64,000 nucleotides of DNA from Xanthostigma xanthostigma (GCA_963575645.1 OY754464.1:2418001-2482000), one strand, 5' to 3'; shown: positions 1 through 11,464, counted from the first letter of the stretch. Notes: generated from the sequence alone by a model not told the origin. Translations and numbers: made by a program.

Positions 1-139
1 AGATACATGCCATAGTTGTTTTTTATATAATAATAGTATACTTTTTATAGTGTTTTATTATTCTACTTAATAAAATTTACCTAAATTTGAAGCGAAAGAT
101 GCAATATCATAGATTCGAATTATTATAATTATTATATAA

Positions 140-213
140 ATTTAGGTTATGTATTACGGAATACGTTATCACGTAAAACTATCGTCCGTAAACCGACTTT
201 ACAGACAACCAAT
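140..213 (-). mobile_element. TTGGTTGTCTG element, end fragment
   Basis: This is the inverted copy of the left end of a short repeat found again at 976, 15611 and 58981. The shared part contains GTCTGTAAAGTCGG, then GGACGATAG, then ACGTGATAACGT. With the fragment at 976-1056 it forms an inverted pair about 760 bp apart. I recognise the repeat as a common lepidopteran-type element but cannot name its superfamily. No coding capacity is visible. Confidence 0.6.
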
Positions 214-215
214 TT

Positions 216-815
216 TTTTATGAAAAACAAATGCTCCCTTTTTGATTACGTCACTGACGACGGGCCAATAAGGACGCTTGTGTCGTCGTTCGATATACGA
301 GTCGGCAGCACGAAGATGATCGATGTTCAGAAACAATTTCAAGCGCGGGTTTTTTTTATATGCGAAATCTAAATCCTCACGATTTAATTATCGTGCTTCA
401 ATAGCGAAGTCTGTTGTTTTCAAACTGTGTATTTACTTTCTCCTTGTTAATTTTATTCCAGAGACAACTTTCCTCTTTCCTCCGCTGCCTATATTTTAAA
501 GCACGAAACGTGATCCGATTTTACTAGGGCTTAAGTGGGGACTAGGGTAGAGGCCTCTGTTTTTGACCACTTACGTGTTATGACGATCACATTTATTTTT
601 AGCAGACTTAAAAAAAAAGAGTTTGTTCAGCCGTAACTTTTCCAGGGGTTAGGCGATTTAAAACAGTTTTCTATTCAGAATGTAATTACAGGTTGGCACC
701 AAACATTTTTTTATCGACCTAGTTGCTTTTAACTGACTTCAAAAATAGTATATTACACCGCAAGGGCCGAAAGTGTGATATCTTGCCCCGTGCGGCATGG
801 GTAAAAATTTGCTTT
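216..815. other. Unassigned sequence between inverted element ends
   Basis: This stretch lies between two opposed copies of the TTGGTTGTCTG element end. No frame longer than 60 codons, tandem array or recognised repeat was seen. It could be the interior of a larger inverted-repeat element, but nothing in it identifies a family. Confidence 0.4.
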
Positions 816-1910
816 ACTAGTTTATTTCTGGCAGATCTTTACAAAATAAAATAACAGCTGATTTTTTGTTATTTCCGAAGATATAAAGTTTAGAAAAAAA
901 ATTTAAACAAAACTTTCTTGAAAAAATAAATAGAGTAATAAGCCGTTATGAAAAGTATACTATTATTATATAAAAATTGGTTGTCTGTAAAGTCGGTTTA
1001 CGGACGATAGTTTTACGTGATAACGTATTCCGTAATACATAACCTAAACCTCCCAAAATTTGGTTTCAATCCGCTTATCCTTGGTGTCGGAATGATAAGA
1101 AATGTCAAAAGTGACGTTTGCAACTTACAAAGTATTATGTTCTAATAATAATTAGTTATTCCAATACTTAACTTAGCAGGCTTTGCATTTCACAATATAC
1201 TAATGTCAAAAAATTGAATTAAACATTAGAAATGCAGCTGTTTTCATGTTAAGACAAGACATACGTTTGCTTCTAATTTCCATGTACGGCAAACAAAGAC
1301 AACCGACCGCGTCGTGCCATGCATTACACAACATTGCATTTATACAGCTATTTCTCTATATAAATTTGTATAAAATATTTTTCTATATAAATTTGTATAA
1401 AAAAACTGTTTAGGCAAATTCTGTTATACGAAATCTATGTAAAATGTTCTCCTCTTTCGTTTAAGACTGGTTTCAAACCGATCTGATTTAAATTGAGCGA
1501 GAAATTAGCAAAAAGCACGCACAGGGTCAGGCGGAACGTTACGCGTTACGAACGTTAGGAACGTTACGTTACACTTTTTCGAACATGCAGCCGGTGTTTT
1601 ATCAATTTATAATATTGGTGATTCATCAATTTATAAGACGTTATCACGTCAAAAAAAAAACACCGTTAAGCATATATGTCTTTTGCGCATGCGCCGATTT
1701 TCCCCCAAAACAATAAAGCTCTTCATATTTACGTGTCAAACATCCTCCCAAAATTTAGTCTCAATCCGTTCATCCGTTTGACCTGTATCGTGTTCACAGA
1801 CAAACAAACGCACAGAGTTTTTCCAAAAATGTTTTTTTTTGGATTCGGGGGACATCAAAACAAAAAGAGATTATAAAATTTTGAAAAGTGATTTTTGATC
1901 TAAACTAGTA
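816..1910 (+). mobile_element. Dispersed repeat family A, copy 1, interrupted
   Basis: Two blocks (816-975 and about 1655-1905) match the two halves of the repeat at 22425-23265 in the same order and strand. The right block carries the phrase GACCTGTATCGTG, then CACAGAGTTTTTCC, then GATTCGGGGGAC. Copy 1 is split by a TTGGTTGTCTG element whose ends lie at 976 and about 1650. Copy 2 is split at about the same point by an unrelated foldback element. The superfamily is unknown. The 66-codon frame at 1676-1876 lies inside the repeat and is not credible as a gene. Confidence 0.6.
976..1650 (+). mobile_element. TTGGTTGTCTG element, split copy in family A
   Basis: The left end is at 976-1056. The right end, with GCAGCCGGTGTTT and GACGTTATCACGTC, lies at about 1505-1650. 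Compared with the roughly 200-bp copies at 15611 and 58981, this one is expanded by about 440 bp of unassigned sequence. The internal GGAACGTTAC-type motif is repeated in tandem near 1536-1572, as in the other copies. Confidence 0.6.
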
Positions 1911-2739
1911 CCATTCCCCACATGTGGGTTGGAATGGTAAACTCGGGTAGCGGGGCCATTGCCCTAAGCGGTCACAAAATTCCTGTTCGGTTTAATGTCG
2001 TGGATTACTGTATCTATAGAGAGTAGGGATGTCTGCAGGGCACAACAGGAGCGACGGTCAAGCAATGAACGCAAATCAGGTACGCGTGTGTAGGTAGTAC
2101 TAGCCCCAGGGTAGATTCTCTCATAGTTTGCTTGAACTGTGTAAATAACAATTTATTTGTGAACACGAATCGTTTAAATACAGATTCTGCATGACTTTCT
2201 GACTCCCGGCACAATATTTTGAATATAGGCGTCTCTCGTGCCACTATATTGAGATTTGATAATTTTGAACCTAGATAAATAAATTTCTAGTGTACACGCG
2301 TTCATCGCCTTTAATCTATACAGATAAATAAAATTCAAGAGTCTGTTTGTAATGTCAATACAACATACTAAATGCATATGAAAGTATAAGTACAATACGC
2401 GCCACGGATCTAAAAGGTTCGGAAGTTAGTCACAAACAGCGTCGCAAAGGCGCATTTTAGAGCCGTTGATACTCCCACCATCTCCCAGCTACCTGCACGG
2501 AACGTGCGCTCGTCGGTGAAAAAAAAATGATGTCAATAATTAGATTTCACATTGTTACAGTTACAATGTAACAATACTAAATAAGAAACATTCTTCCATT
2601 CATCGCTTTCCCCTCCAACGACTTAATATCACAAAGGCTGCCTGTCGAGCGGGCTCAGAACGCGCTTTAAAAATTGTTTTCTAGCAGTTAGATCATACTT
2701 TTTTGTTTGCCGAAAGCTCCACTACTCTTGTTGAGTTGT
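1911..2739. other. Unassigned AT-rich stretch
   Basis: Frames of 76 and 73 codons lie on the minus strand here (2014-2244 and 2174-2395). They overlap each other in different frames and match no domain I know. I see no repeat of this stretch elsewhere in the window. Confidence 0.4.
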
Positions 2740-2744
2740 TGCTA

Positions 2745-2789
2745 CCGTGTTTCATCACAATCGCGTGCGAAGTCGCGGGCAGCAGCTAG
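2745..2789 (+). mobile_element. Helitron 3' end fragment
   Basis: The sequence ends GTCGCGGGCAGCAGCTAG followed by T. This is the characteristic CTAG|T terminus with a GC-rich hairpin-forming tract, as in small non-autonomous Helitrons of moths. No matching 5' TC end was found upstream, so this is a 5'-truncated piece. Confidence 0.55.
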
Positions 2790-3476
2790 TTTCATAATAA
2801 AGGCGCTGAAAAGAGCAAAAAAACAATTTTGTTTTGAAAGCTTGGAACAATGACGTATAGAACGTTCAGCTTACGGAATAATAAAAAAAATAATTTTTTT
2901 AACACTTTTTTTCATTTTCTTATCTAATTCAACACGAATTATTCTATTGAAATGTTTAACTTTTGAAATTACATTAAAGTTGGAAAGTTATTAAAACTTT
3001 ATCTATTTAAACAATAGAACACACAGAAGAAAAATTATATTTATTCGCTTTTTCCGTTTTGATTGTTCAAACCGGTATTTTAATTTTTTTACGAAAATAT
3101 TAGAAATCGCTCACCCATCTCTCACTCCGCACTAACCTATCAAGCACGGAAAAGAGAGAAACAACCGTTCGAAGTTTCATTGAATTTTTAAAATTTTATT
3201 TAATTAATTCAAAAGCCCGGTTAACACACGCGAAGAAACGATAGCACGAATCGGAAATGCATTCCAAATAATTCGCGGAAGGCCCTTATCGCTACTACAA
3301 GCACGGCTACTACGCACACATCTTTGCGTCCAACAAAACGGGGACGACTTCGAACAATGTCTGTGATAATGACATAACATATTTCCATAGTGACAATAAC
3401 ATAACGCCAGGACCGACCTCAAGGTTTGATTAAACTTTGAAAGCCCGTTTCTCTTTCATTTTTGAGTATTGATAAA

Positions 3477-3693
3477 AAAATATAGTTTAAAAAAAACTAA
3501 AAAACACGCTTTATATCGCACTAAAAAGTAAAAAATAATTGTTTTAAAATAAGCTTAAAAAGCGTGGGGCGCTTTGTTCCACATTTTCGTACATCGAGCG
3601 CCCAACGCTTTTTAAGCTTATTTTAAAACAATTATTTTTTACTTTTTAGTGCGATATAAAGCGTGTTTTTTAGTTTTTTTTAAACTATATTTT
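3477..3693. repeat. Long hairpin palindrome, 97-bp arms
   Basis: The left arm (3477-3573) and right arm (3597-3693) are reverse complements with a single mismatch that I can see, around a 23-base loop. Each arm contains ACACGCTTTATATCGCAC and AATAAGCTTAAAAAGCG. The near-perfect arms suggest recent origin or active homogenisation. The phrase TATAAAGCGT also closes the neighbouring repeat at about 4192-4202, so the palindrome is probably derived from that family's end. Confidence 0.9.
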
Positions 3694-3712
3694 ATTTTTC
3701 ACTTTTTAGTTT

Positions 3713-4107
3713 GAGGATCTATAAAAGAATTTATTAATCCTGGGGGTCCTAATAAGGATAATGGGAAACTGTTATCAAATTATTGCATTGTCATCGGTCC
3801 TTGATACGTATGCAAAGTTTCAAATTAATCTGAGGATCTATAAAAGAATTTATTAATCCTGGGGGTCCTAATAAGGATAATGGGAAACTGTTATCAAATT
3901 ATTGCATTGTCATCGGTCCTTGATACGTATGCAAAGTTTCAAATTAATCAGACTTCGGGAAATTGGTGAAAATAAAGCGTTTACTACAGAGGATCTATAA
4001 AAGAATTTATTAATCCTGGGGGTCCTAATAAGGATAATGGGAAACTGTTATCAAATTATTGCATTGTCATCGGTCCTTGATACGTATGCAAAGTTTCAAA
4101 TTAATCA
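3713..4107 (+). repeat. Three-unit tandem repeat, about 119-157 bp
   Basis: Units start at 3713, 3832 and 3989 with GAGGATCTATAAAAG and end in AAAGTTTCAAATTAATC. The second is followed by a 38-bp extra segment (GACTTCGGGAAATTGGTGAA), which also follows the third. The units look essentially identical by eye. A diverged single copy lies at about 46610-46740. I recognise the phrase GTGCAAAGTTTCAAATTA as part of a common moth repeat. No function is implied. Confidence 0.9.
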
Positions 4108-4290
4108 GACTTCGGGAAATTGGTGAAAATTATGCTCAAAGATTCCGTTACGGAGTTAGTTACATACATACATATTTACAACCCAAACTAATATAAAGCG
4201 TATAAAAAGTTGCTTGAAATGTTTGTTCGTCTATTTGATTTCCACACGCAGTTAAAAAAAAGAATCAAGTCAAAAATCACCCTGTATGGA

Positions 4291-4979
4291 TAAGTCTTGT
4301 TTGGAAAAATTATTGTACAACTTTGAAAACTCTTTGAGAAGTTATTTGTTTGTTTTGATCCAACTGTTTGTACATTTGTTGATGAAAAACGGAACCAAGT
4401 CGTCTAGCAGACAATGAAGTCATTTCAAGTCCAACAATATCGCACACTTTTTTCTAGACACGCAGCGACAGTTAAAGTGAAAATTTATTTTTGGCAGACT
4501 TTACTCCCTTTGCAATGAAAAAAATGTACACCACGTTCTGACCATCTAAGATAATAAAATTTTGAAGTCTGTGCCAATTTAATAAAAGTAGATTTGCAAA
4601 AAGTTTTAGTAATTAAATTGGCTCCGATCTCAAAATTGCATCAGTTTCTTCTTTTTAGTCGCTTTTTTGAACGAAACTCATTTTTTAATGAAGTTTTGCG
4701 ACGTATATATCTGAAATTTTCAGTGACTTTAAAGGGAAAATGAGTCAACAGCGGGGAAATATAAATATTGAGCGCGAGAAAAGAAGGGGCAATTGTATAC
4801 ATATACACAATTACACATTTACTTTTTCTAAAAAAGTTTCAGTTCTCCTGCGAACATGAGGCTCACACGTTTTTAGTATTAAGTTTTTTATCGAACGGAT
4901 TTATTCGTTTAAAAAAAAGTGTGTGTCTATGCCAGCTCCGACGCACGACTGGAGTTTACTCCTTAGATACGCTGTGTAA
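4291..4979. other. Unassigned AT-rich stretch
   Basis: No recognised element. A 142-codon frame beginning with TTG at 4768 runs through this stretch and the 61-bp duplication downstream. Its composition is leucine-rich and repetitive, and I do not regard it as a gene. Confidence 0.4.
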
Positions 4980-5098
4980 TGCATTCCATCTCATTCTTTC
5001 GCACGTAAAAATCCTACAGATATATACGCTTGTCTCTTTGGTATTCCATCTCATTCTTTTGCACGTTAAATCCTATACAGATATATGTTTGTCTCTTT
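4980..5098 (+). repeat. Two-unit tandem duplication, about 60 bp
   Basis: The block ATTCCATCTCATTCTTT, then GCACGT, then ACAGATATAT, then TTGTCTCTTT occurs twice in direct succession with a few differences. Immediately downstream, GAGCGTAACGTC also occurs twice (about 5109 and 5137). The arrangement explains the long open frame across it. Confidence 0.8.
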
Positions 5099-5474
5099 TG
5101 AAGCGGACGAGCGTAACGTCACACTTGCAGCGGTGGAGCGTAACGTCTCACCAATTGATTTTACTACTCATAAAATTTCCGTACCGGGCCTTGTAACTCA
5201 AAATTGTTCTCCAAAAATAATCTGTCGCAGACTTGATCGCTTGATCGCCTTGGTTTTGAAGCAGAAAAAGAATAATATACCGATCTTACAGAACACAACA
5301 CTAAGAAAAACAGAGAAATGAGAACGACTTTAGATCTGTTTGTAAATTCCGTTATGAGAATTTGTAACACCACGTCTTAAAAAGCCACGCCACTACTGGT
5401 GTATTCTGGTGGTCATGTAGAGAAACAGAGGCAAGATGGCAGCGGAGCGTATGAACTAGGAAGTAGTGTTCATG

Positions 5475-5820
5475 TTAAAAAACTTAAATTAATAAATATT
5501 ATTATTAACTTTAATTTTAACAGCCAATAATTTAAAAATAACAACTTTAAGAACAACAACTTTAACAATAAAAACTGTAACAATAATAATTTAAAACTTT
5601 TCATATATGAATCTTCTAGATTCTCCGAAGATGGCATAAAGATTGCCGAAACGTCAGACAATAAAATGCAAAAAAACCTTCAGTATTTGCTTTGTTTCAT
5701 CGATCCTATGCCACCAGGATTCTTCCTTTTTAATCTTCCAACATTGAAACGGGATCATCATCACTCTAAATTATTAGAGTTATTTTTTCACAATTAATAA
5801 ATATGTTGAATTAAATAATA
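5475..5820 (+). mobile_element. Penelope-like element P1, partial copy
   Basis: This stretch is matched in inverted orientation at 28128-28420. The order is an AAC/AAT-rich tract, a hammerhead-like motif (5622-5658), then a segment ending GGATCATCATCACTCTAAA. A shorter piece of the last segment recurs at 16845-16945. The ribozyme-like motif and the absence of terminal inverted repeats favour a Penelope-like remnant. No reverse transcriptase is present. Confidence 0.55.
5622..5658 (+). ncRNA. Hammerhead-like ribozyme motif (P1)
   Basis: Order: TCT (stem I), CCGAAGA (core box, 5625-5631; the canonical box is CTGANGA), one extra T, GGCA and TGCC closing a 7-base loop (stem II), GAAA (5648-5651), palindromic ACGT, C at the expected cleavage position (5655), AGA (stem I partner). 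The U-to-C change in the core should impair cleavage, so this copy is probably inactive. Confidence 0.45.
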
Positions 5821-5917
5821 TTCATGTTACAAACTCACGTTAACAAATATTATGTTGATTAAAATAATAATAATAATTGTTACAAATTGAACTTTTCAGT
5901 CGACGAATTCAAGTATT

Positions 5918-6210
5918 AATGCCGCTGCATTGTCGCTGGGATCAATGCTCGGACTTGTGCTCGCTGGCTATTTGTCGTGCTAGTTTGAGCAGAAAACGGG
6001 TTTTGACACCCAGAAACAAATATGGCGTCATAGTGTGTGTTCTGTTCAGAGACAAATACCCGTTCAATTTTGTTAACATTCGAACTGTCACTGCGCCCGC
6101 ACCAAACCCAGCTTCAATGCACGCATCGTGTGAAGCGAACACATAAAGGTCAGCGACACAGCGCGCTTGGAACCTAGCGGCAAAACCAGCGTCGTGTGCA
6201 GCGGCCTTTA
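5918..6210. mobile_element. TIR MITE, GGCCGCTGCACACG family, copy 1
   Basis: The right end reads GTGTGCAGCGGCCTTTA. The left end reads AATGCCGCTGCAT. The inverted ends match those of the copies at 40244-40616 and 42075-42492. The interior shares ATGGCGTCATA and CGAACTGTCACTGCGC with the 42-kb copy. Frames of 89 and 66 codons inside it are incidental. Confidence 0.65.
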
Positions 6211-6489
6211 CTTTTTAAATCGTCCTTTTCATTAAAACTATAAAAAAAATATTTGCGGCGCTGTCTATATATAGTGCATTTATTGTTCACAAGTTTGTTC
6301 TCTCAGGTGCACCATTTTGCAGTGTCTCAAAGGATACTTCCCTACAATTCATACGCCATTTTATATTTTGTGCGTCTGTCTTAATCTTTTATTCATGACT
6401 GTACAGAGACGTATTTAGGTACGATTTCAAGAATGAACGTTACATAAAAAATTGAATCTCCTTCCAAAAAGTGCCACTAAAAAGCGTAA

Positions 6490-7025
6490 AATAACAAAAT
6501 TTAGAGGTCGCGCATCGAGGGATCCGTACAAACTTGTAGATATGTAAATAGTTCGTCCATCACGGGAATCGAGACTCGAAGATTTTTCCCGCTTAGCCGT
6601 TGGAAAACTGTTGTTCCCATACATCGACAAACGTCGCGGTCAGTTTGCCAACTAAGCGCGTAAGTGCAATGAGTTCAGATGAACTACTGAACTCTATTGT
6701 ACCTCGTGGCTATATCTGAGTTGTCCAAGTTGTCGTACCGTGTTTTATGCGAGAGTTCTCACATGGCGCTGTATAAACGCGGACGTTTTTTTTTTTTAAT
6801 TATTTAGCATGTTGTTGCGATTTAAAAACATAAATTTTTTGTGATGTATAACTACAAATTCACGGATTTAGAATTTTTCCCTTTACTTGTGCAATAAGAC
6901 ATTGCTTCTTGCCAAATTTCATGATTCTAGGTCAACGGGAAGTACCCCTATAGGTTTTGATTTTTAAGAATCTTGACAGACAGACAACAAAATGGTACTA
7001 TAAGGGTTCCTTTTTTCCTTTTAAC
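6490..7025 (-). mobile_element. Moth GGTTCC element (family M), near-complete copy
   Basis: On the minus strand this reads from AAGGAACCCTTATAG, through a GTCTGTCTGTCAAGA tract and CATGAAATTTGGCAAGAAG, to GACGAACTATTTACATA and a degenerate end. Family members at 11330, 26469 and 53405 share the same order. I recognise it as a repeat very common in Lepidoptera. A 67-codon frame (6427-6630) repeats as a similar peptide at the 53-kb copy, but only because the DNA is shared. Confidence 0.7.
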
Positions 7026-7223
7026 ATTTATAATGAAAACTTGAAGTTTGCGAGTGCGACAAAAATAGCTCATATCGAGTTTAGTGAGAATTAAAACGAA
7101 GAGGCGAAAAACGATTTCTGTAGTACCTAAGTATTGTACGACGGTCCTGTCAGTTTGCAATTGTCGGTTACAATCCACAGAACATTAGGTTGTGCGATAT
7201 TCTGAGATCATACGGAAGCCTAA

Positions 7224-7864
7224 GGCTAAGGCCACACAGGTAGGTGGTTTGCTAGGCGGTAAGTGGTAAGATTGGCGCCTGTATTAGTATCCTAGTCACT
7301 AGTGAACAAGCAAATGCAAAGGCACTGGAGTGGCCCCACCACGCGCTAGGCGCCAAGCTAAGCGCCACGATAATCGCCTAGCTTTTAATTGCGGCAGTCT
7401 TTAAACGGGCGCCACTGTGGAATCCATCAATATTATGACAAGTCGTTCTTCAGGTGATATGTAACATCTATAATGTGTATCCATTTTTTGTATCTGCTTT
7501 TCTATTTTACTTAATAACAAGTCAAATGTTTCTTGCTTCATACGTGTATAAGAGAAGAACTTTTCGTTGAATTTACGCAATCGTTTAAATAGTATATTAA
7601 ATTCTCCTCGAGAAGCTCTCGAAATGTTGATGTCATGTACCCAACATAATCGAGAACGCTGTACTTTTAAATTTGAATTCTCTACAAGAAGTAGTTTTCT
7701 TGTTAATTTTGAAAGAGCCATTACGATGTGTTCACTGCTATACAAGGAAGTAGCAAATGAATTTGTAGCAAAGCAAGCAGCGTCAGTGTGGCCCCTTGTT
7801 ATCTTACCACCTAGCGTAGCACCTAGACTAGCACCAAGCGAACCACTTCAGTGTGGCCTTAGCC
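7224..7864 (-). mobile_element. PIF/Harbinger element with intact ends
   Basis: The 14-bp perfect terminal inverted repeats GGCTAAGGCCACAC (7224-7237) and GTGTGGCCTTAGCC (7851-7864) are flanked on both sides by TAA. This is the 3-bp target duplication expected of PIF/Harbinger. The interior has GCGCTAGGCGCC-like subterminal repeats and a 5' transposase remnant at 7401-7745. At 641 bp it is far shorter than an autonomous element (usually several kb with two genes), so it is an internal-deletion derivative. Confidence 0.85.
7401..7745 (-). pseudogene. Harbinger transposase, N-terminal remnant
   Basis: The 114-codon frame reads like the N-terminal region of PIF/Harbinger (HARBI1-like) transposases. 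Recognisable runs are WVHDIN, GEFNILFKRLRKF, KFFSYTRMKQETFDLLL and SPEERLVIIL, in the usual order. The likely native start is the second methionine (M9, 7721). The frame leaves the family pattern just after SPEERL, where the LATG run and then the catalytic DDE domain should follow. It is therefore a deletion remnant without nuclease activity. The assignment is by motif memory, not by search. Confidence 0.8.
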
Positions 7865-7978
7865 TAAGTTATTCACAATTAATTTTGCATGAACCCACAT
7901 AATATATACTTCCTTTTGTAAATTATATATTATGGTCTTAAGAGAAGTTTCCACCATTGTTATTCATATTTAAATATA

Positions 7979-8442
7979 CAGAGTGATTTTTATGTTGATT
8001 CTTCTTTTTTAAAAGCGTGTAGACATCAAACTGACGAACAAATATCTTTTTTTTTTATCAAAACTCAAAAATAAGAGAGAAACAGCCGTTCAAAGTTTAA
8101 TTAATTTTTATTTAATATATTCAAAAGCAAACAAGTGAAGAAATGATAGCACGAATCGGAAATGCATCTCAAATAATTCGCCGAAGGCCCTTATCGCTAC
8201 TACAAGCATGGCTACGACGCACGCATCTTTGTGGGGACAACTCGAACAATTTCTGTGAATACTTGACAATGACATAACATATTTCCATAGTGACATAACA
8301 TAACGCCAAGACCGACATCAAAATTTAATAAAACTTTGAAAGCCTGTTTCTTTTTTATTTTTTAGTTTTGATAAAAAAGTTACTTGAAATATTTGTTCGA
8401 CTGTCTGATTTCTACACGCTGTTAAAAAGGAAGAATCACTTG
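7979..8442 (-). mobile_element. Mariner-type MITE, intact copy 2
   Basis: Long terminal inverted repeats of about 100 bp begin CAGAGTGATTTTTATG on the left and end AGAATCACTTG on the right. TA lies directly outside both ends, as expected of Tc1/mariner. The interior contains AACATATTTCCATAGTGAC and CGGAAATGCAT, shared with 3145-3480 and 27233-27679. No transposase sequence is present. Confidence 0.75.
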
Positions 8443-8599
8443 TATAAAGAAGTGTTGATAATTTTGCAATGAATACGGTTCAAAAACACTGTTTTTCTTT
8501 CAGCTGTTCCTAAACAGAGACGGCTGAAGATAAAGTAAAAAAAACATGAGTCCGTATAACCTTTTCGCGCGGTTGAAGTAAAACTTCTTTGACTTTTGT

Positions 8600-8787
8600 T
8601 TTACTACTCTCATGTTTTTGGGAAATTTTCACTCACAAATTAAATCACTCGTAAATTAAATTAAGTTGGCAATGCTTATCGGTTTGTGTCCGTGTAGCTA
8701 CGTTTCACCTTTAGTTCAAGATGGTTTCTATAAATGCGCTTTAATGCCGCTATCTGGTAACGGAAACTGCATAAACACGTTACTTTT
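8600..8787 (+). repeat. Dispersed repeat, pair with 40018-40225
   Basis: This 190-bp stretch is repeated on the same strand at about 40018-40225. The shared core contains CACTCACAAATTAAATCACT, GTAGCT(A/G)CGTTTCACC and TTCAAGATGGTTTCTA. No element ends could be placed. The 90-codon frame at 8666-8938 lies mainly inside it. Confidence 0.6.
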
Positions 8788-11329
8788 GCGCCTAAAAAAA
8801 TTTTACAAAATACCGCATTTGCTCTTACAATTAATACGTTATGCTATTCAACGAACTAAAAAATGGTTTAGATCAAATTTTTTTAAGTCTTTGGAGTCTT
8901 TCTTAAGGTCACTAATAGCCAGGATTGTTTGGGTCTAGCGCCAATTCGTATTTTCTATTTATTATCTTTCAATATAAAATTGAAAAATTCAGTTGACACT
9001 TTTTATCAGTTTTCATACTAAAATCTGGAAGCTGAGGGCTTGTATTGGTGGATTAACTGACACGTCGCCGTATAAACAACGTCGTCGCTACGCGCCGGAC
9101 TATTCTCAAAGCCCAAAATTACAATTATGTTGACTATATTGATTAGATGTTGATTAATAAAATATATTCTTGAATTGAAACATTTCACCTTCAGCCAACC
9201 CTGGAAATAGTTCATATGAATGATTTTACACCCTTTTCCGTACTTTTTACACACTTGTTAGAATTTACGTTGGAAAAACGCAGAGCATAAAGTGTATCAG
9301 CGTTTTTTTGTTCTTTTTTATACACGCCTTAAAAACATTACGTTGGAAAAGGACAGACCTCAATTATGTTTATCGCTTGACATACAAAGTGCAACAAAAG
9401 TAAAGAGACCGTAGCAGTAACAGTTTGAATACAAAACAAGCGTCCGCTACCGGTGCGTTTATACCAGAGACATTTAATATAAGGAGACACAACATCCCAT
9501 TCATAAAACACGATTTGTTTATAATCATACATAGTTTCACAGTTTTAAATAAGTTGGAAAGAGATGGCTTTAAAAAGGCAACGTTGTAACGGAAGCTTCT
9601 TCAGCATTATCTTAACCAGGGGCGTATGGTTTTTTCGGGATTATTAAAAACAAGAATTTTTAACGTAAATTAAAAATATATTTTGTGTTAATGGAATATT
9701 CATATAACATTAGAACATACCTAACAATTGTAAAGCCAGGTTTTACAATATTTATTTAATAAAAGGAGCAAAATTTACTTGAATATCAGTTAGAAGTAAT
9801 TAATACTGGAGAGGTTCTAGACGCAATAGAAACTGATTTTACGTTTTATTAAAATAATTTACTCTAGAAGATAAAATTTGGTATGTAATTTGAATCATAA
9901 AGATTTTAACGTGATTTGTTTTATCGCATATAATCTGGTGGTCAAAGCATTTTAATTGCCAAACGTCACTGTGTAGTAAAGTGGCATTTTACTAAACGAT
10001 TTTAAATGCAATAATGTGCCTTTACTAACAAATGAGAATAATAAACTGGCCACGTGCGAGTAGAACTTGCGAGGAGAGGGTATGTACCATTCCGTTTTTT
10101 GTGAAAACTTTAATACTTAAGATTTTCGTTTTAGTTTTCCTGTAAACTATAAGAGGGGGCCCTATATTCGCTATTTTTTCCAAATTTTAGACTCAGTAGT
10201 TTTGGAGTGAAGGATTTCGGTACATATTAAATATTTATTCTTTCTTTTGTACCTGACCGCTAAGGTAGGGCAATTTCCGTATCTATATATTTTTTAGTTA
10301 TTTTGAGTAGGTAATAAAAGACAACATCGGATTTTTCTTATATTATTTATTACATATTATCACAAGAATTTTTTAGACAATAATCAGTCTTAAATATAAT
10401 AATTATTAATGGCATAATTAAAGATTACTGCAAATAAGTTGAGTTTATTTGTTTTACCTGTAAGATAAACGATCAGTAAAAACTGTGGTATTAAATTGGG
10501 GATCAGCATCTGGTCTTATTTGAGTAGTCATAATATCGCTCCGATCAAAATAATCTGAACAAATTTGAGCAAACTTTTTGACATGCTGGTTTCGTAAATC
10601 CAAAATATCATCCATCTTTGTCTGCGCTCATGATTTACTGGAAAGCGAGAACAATATAAATAAACATTAAAGTATACTAAAATGTGCTGTAAAAGGTAAA
10701 CGAAATGTTTACCTTCGAAAAATCTAGGTTTAGTAAATAAGTCCAACAAAATTATCTATTCAGCTTAAAGATGGGAAATCTAGCTTAGAATTTAACAATC
10801 ATTTTTTTAATCCTCCATCAAGATATTTTTTAAAGAAGTGCACATGTAAAATTGTTTTTGCAATAATTTAATAAAAATAATTTTTAACTACGTCTACACC
10901 ACTGCTTAACTTAAAAAAACATAATCTTACTTACCGCCGAAATATCAATCCGGGATTAGAATAATCCATTTTTTTGCAAACTACGCACTGCCGAACCATT
11001 GTAAATTGTCAATACTAATAAAAAAAATGAAAAATACTTGATTTTCGCAAAATGTCACACAAAGCACATAGCAACACTGCAACTTCCGTAATGACAATAA
11101 AAGGAATGCATTGAATGAAAAGTGAATCATGCGTTCATGCAGTGTTGTCACATGTATTTTCCAACAGATGCATTTAATATAAGTTATATACCCTTCGTCT
11201 TCAGCTCGCCGAAGTTTGTCAACGTTGAATTCTGATAGAAACGGTGTATGATCAGGTTAAAATGTAAACAGTTGGATCTGCTTATATTAAATATCTCTGG
11301 TTTATACAGCACAATATCATAAACTCTCG
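8788..11329. other. 2.5-kb stretch without recognised features
   Basis: Frames of 64-78 codons (for example 9018-9254 minus, 9338-9532 minus, 10528-10749 minus) show no domain pattern. I see no tandem array and no copy of another repeat. The phrase AGGGGCGTATGG at about 9620 resembles a hAT MITE end but has no partner. This is one of the larger candidate unique stretches in the window. Confidence 0.4.
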
Positions 11330-11464
11330 CATACAACACGGTTGCGACAACTATACTATCAGATATAGCCACGAGGTACAATATAGTTCAGTAGTCCGTC
11401 TGAACTCATTGCAATTACACGTGCTTAGTTGGCAATCTGACCGCGACGTTTGTCGATGTACGGG

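Larger units (their letters stand above)
3145..4285 (-). mobile_element. Mariner-type MITE copy 1, split by insertion
   Basis: Positions 3145-3480 match the interior of the intact copy at 7979-8442. Positions 4206-4285 match its right terminal repeat, ending AAAATCACCCTG before TA. The two parts are separated by about 725 bp holding a large palindrome and a tandem repeat. The left terminal repeat is missing. The 72-codon frame at 3204-3422 is an artefact of this repeat. Confidence 0.65.

Noticed and set aside
3713..4107. CRISPR-like array
   Set aside because: Units of 119-157 bp directly abut without unique spacers, and the genome is eukaryotic.
4768..5196. 142-codon forward frame
   Set aside because: Starts at TTG, is leucine-rich, and runs through a 60-bp tandem duplication. 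No domain pattern or splice context supports it.
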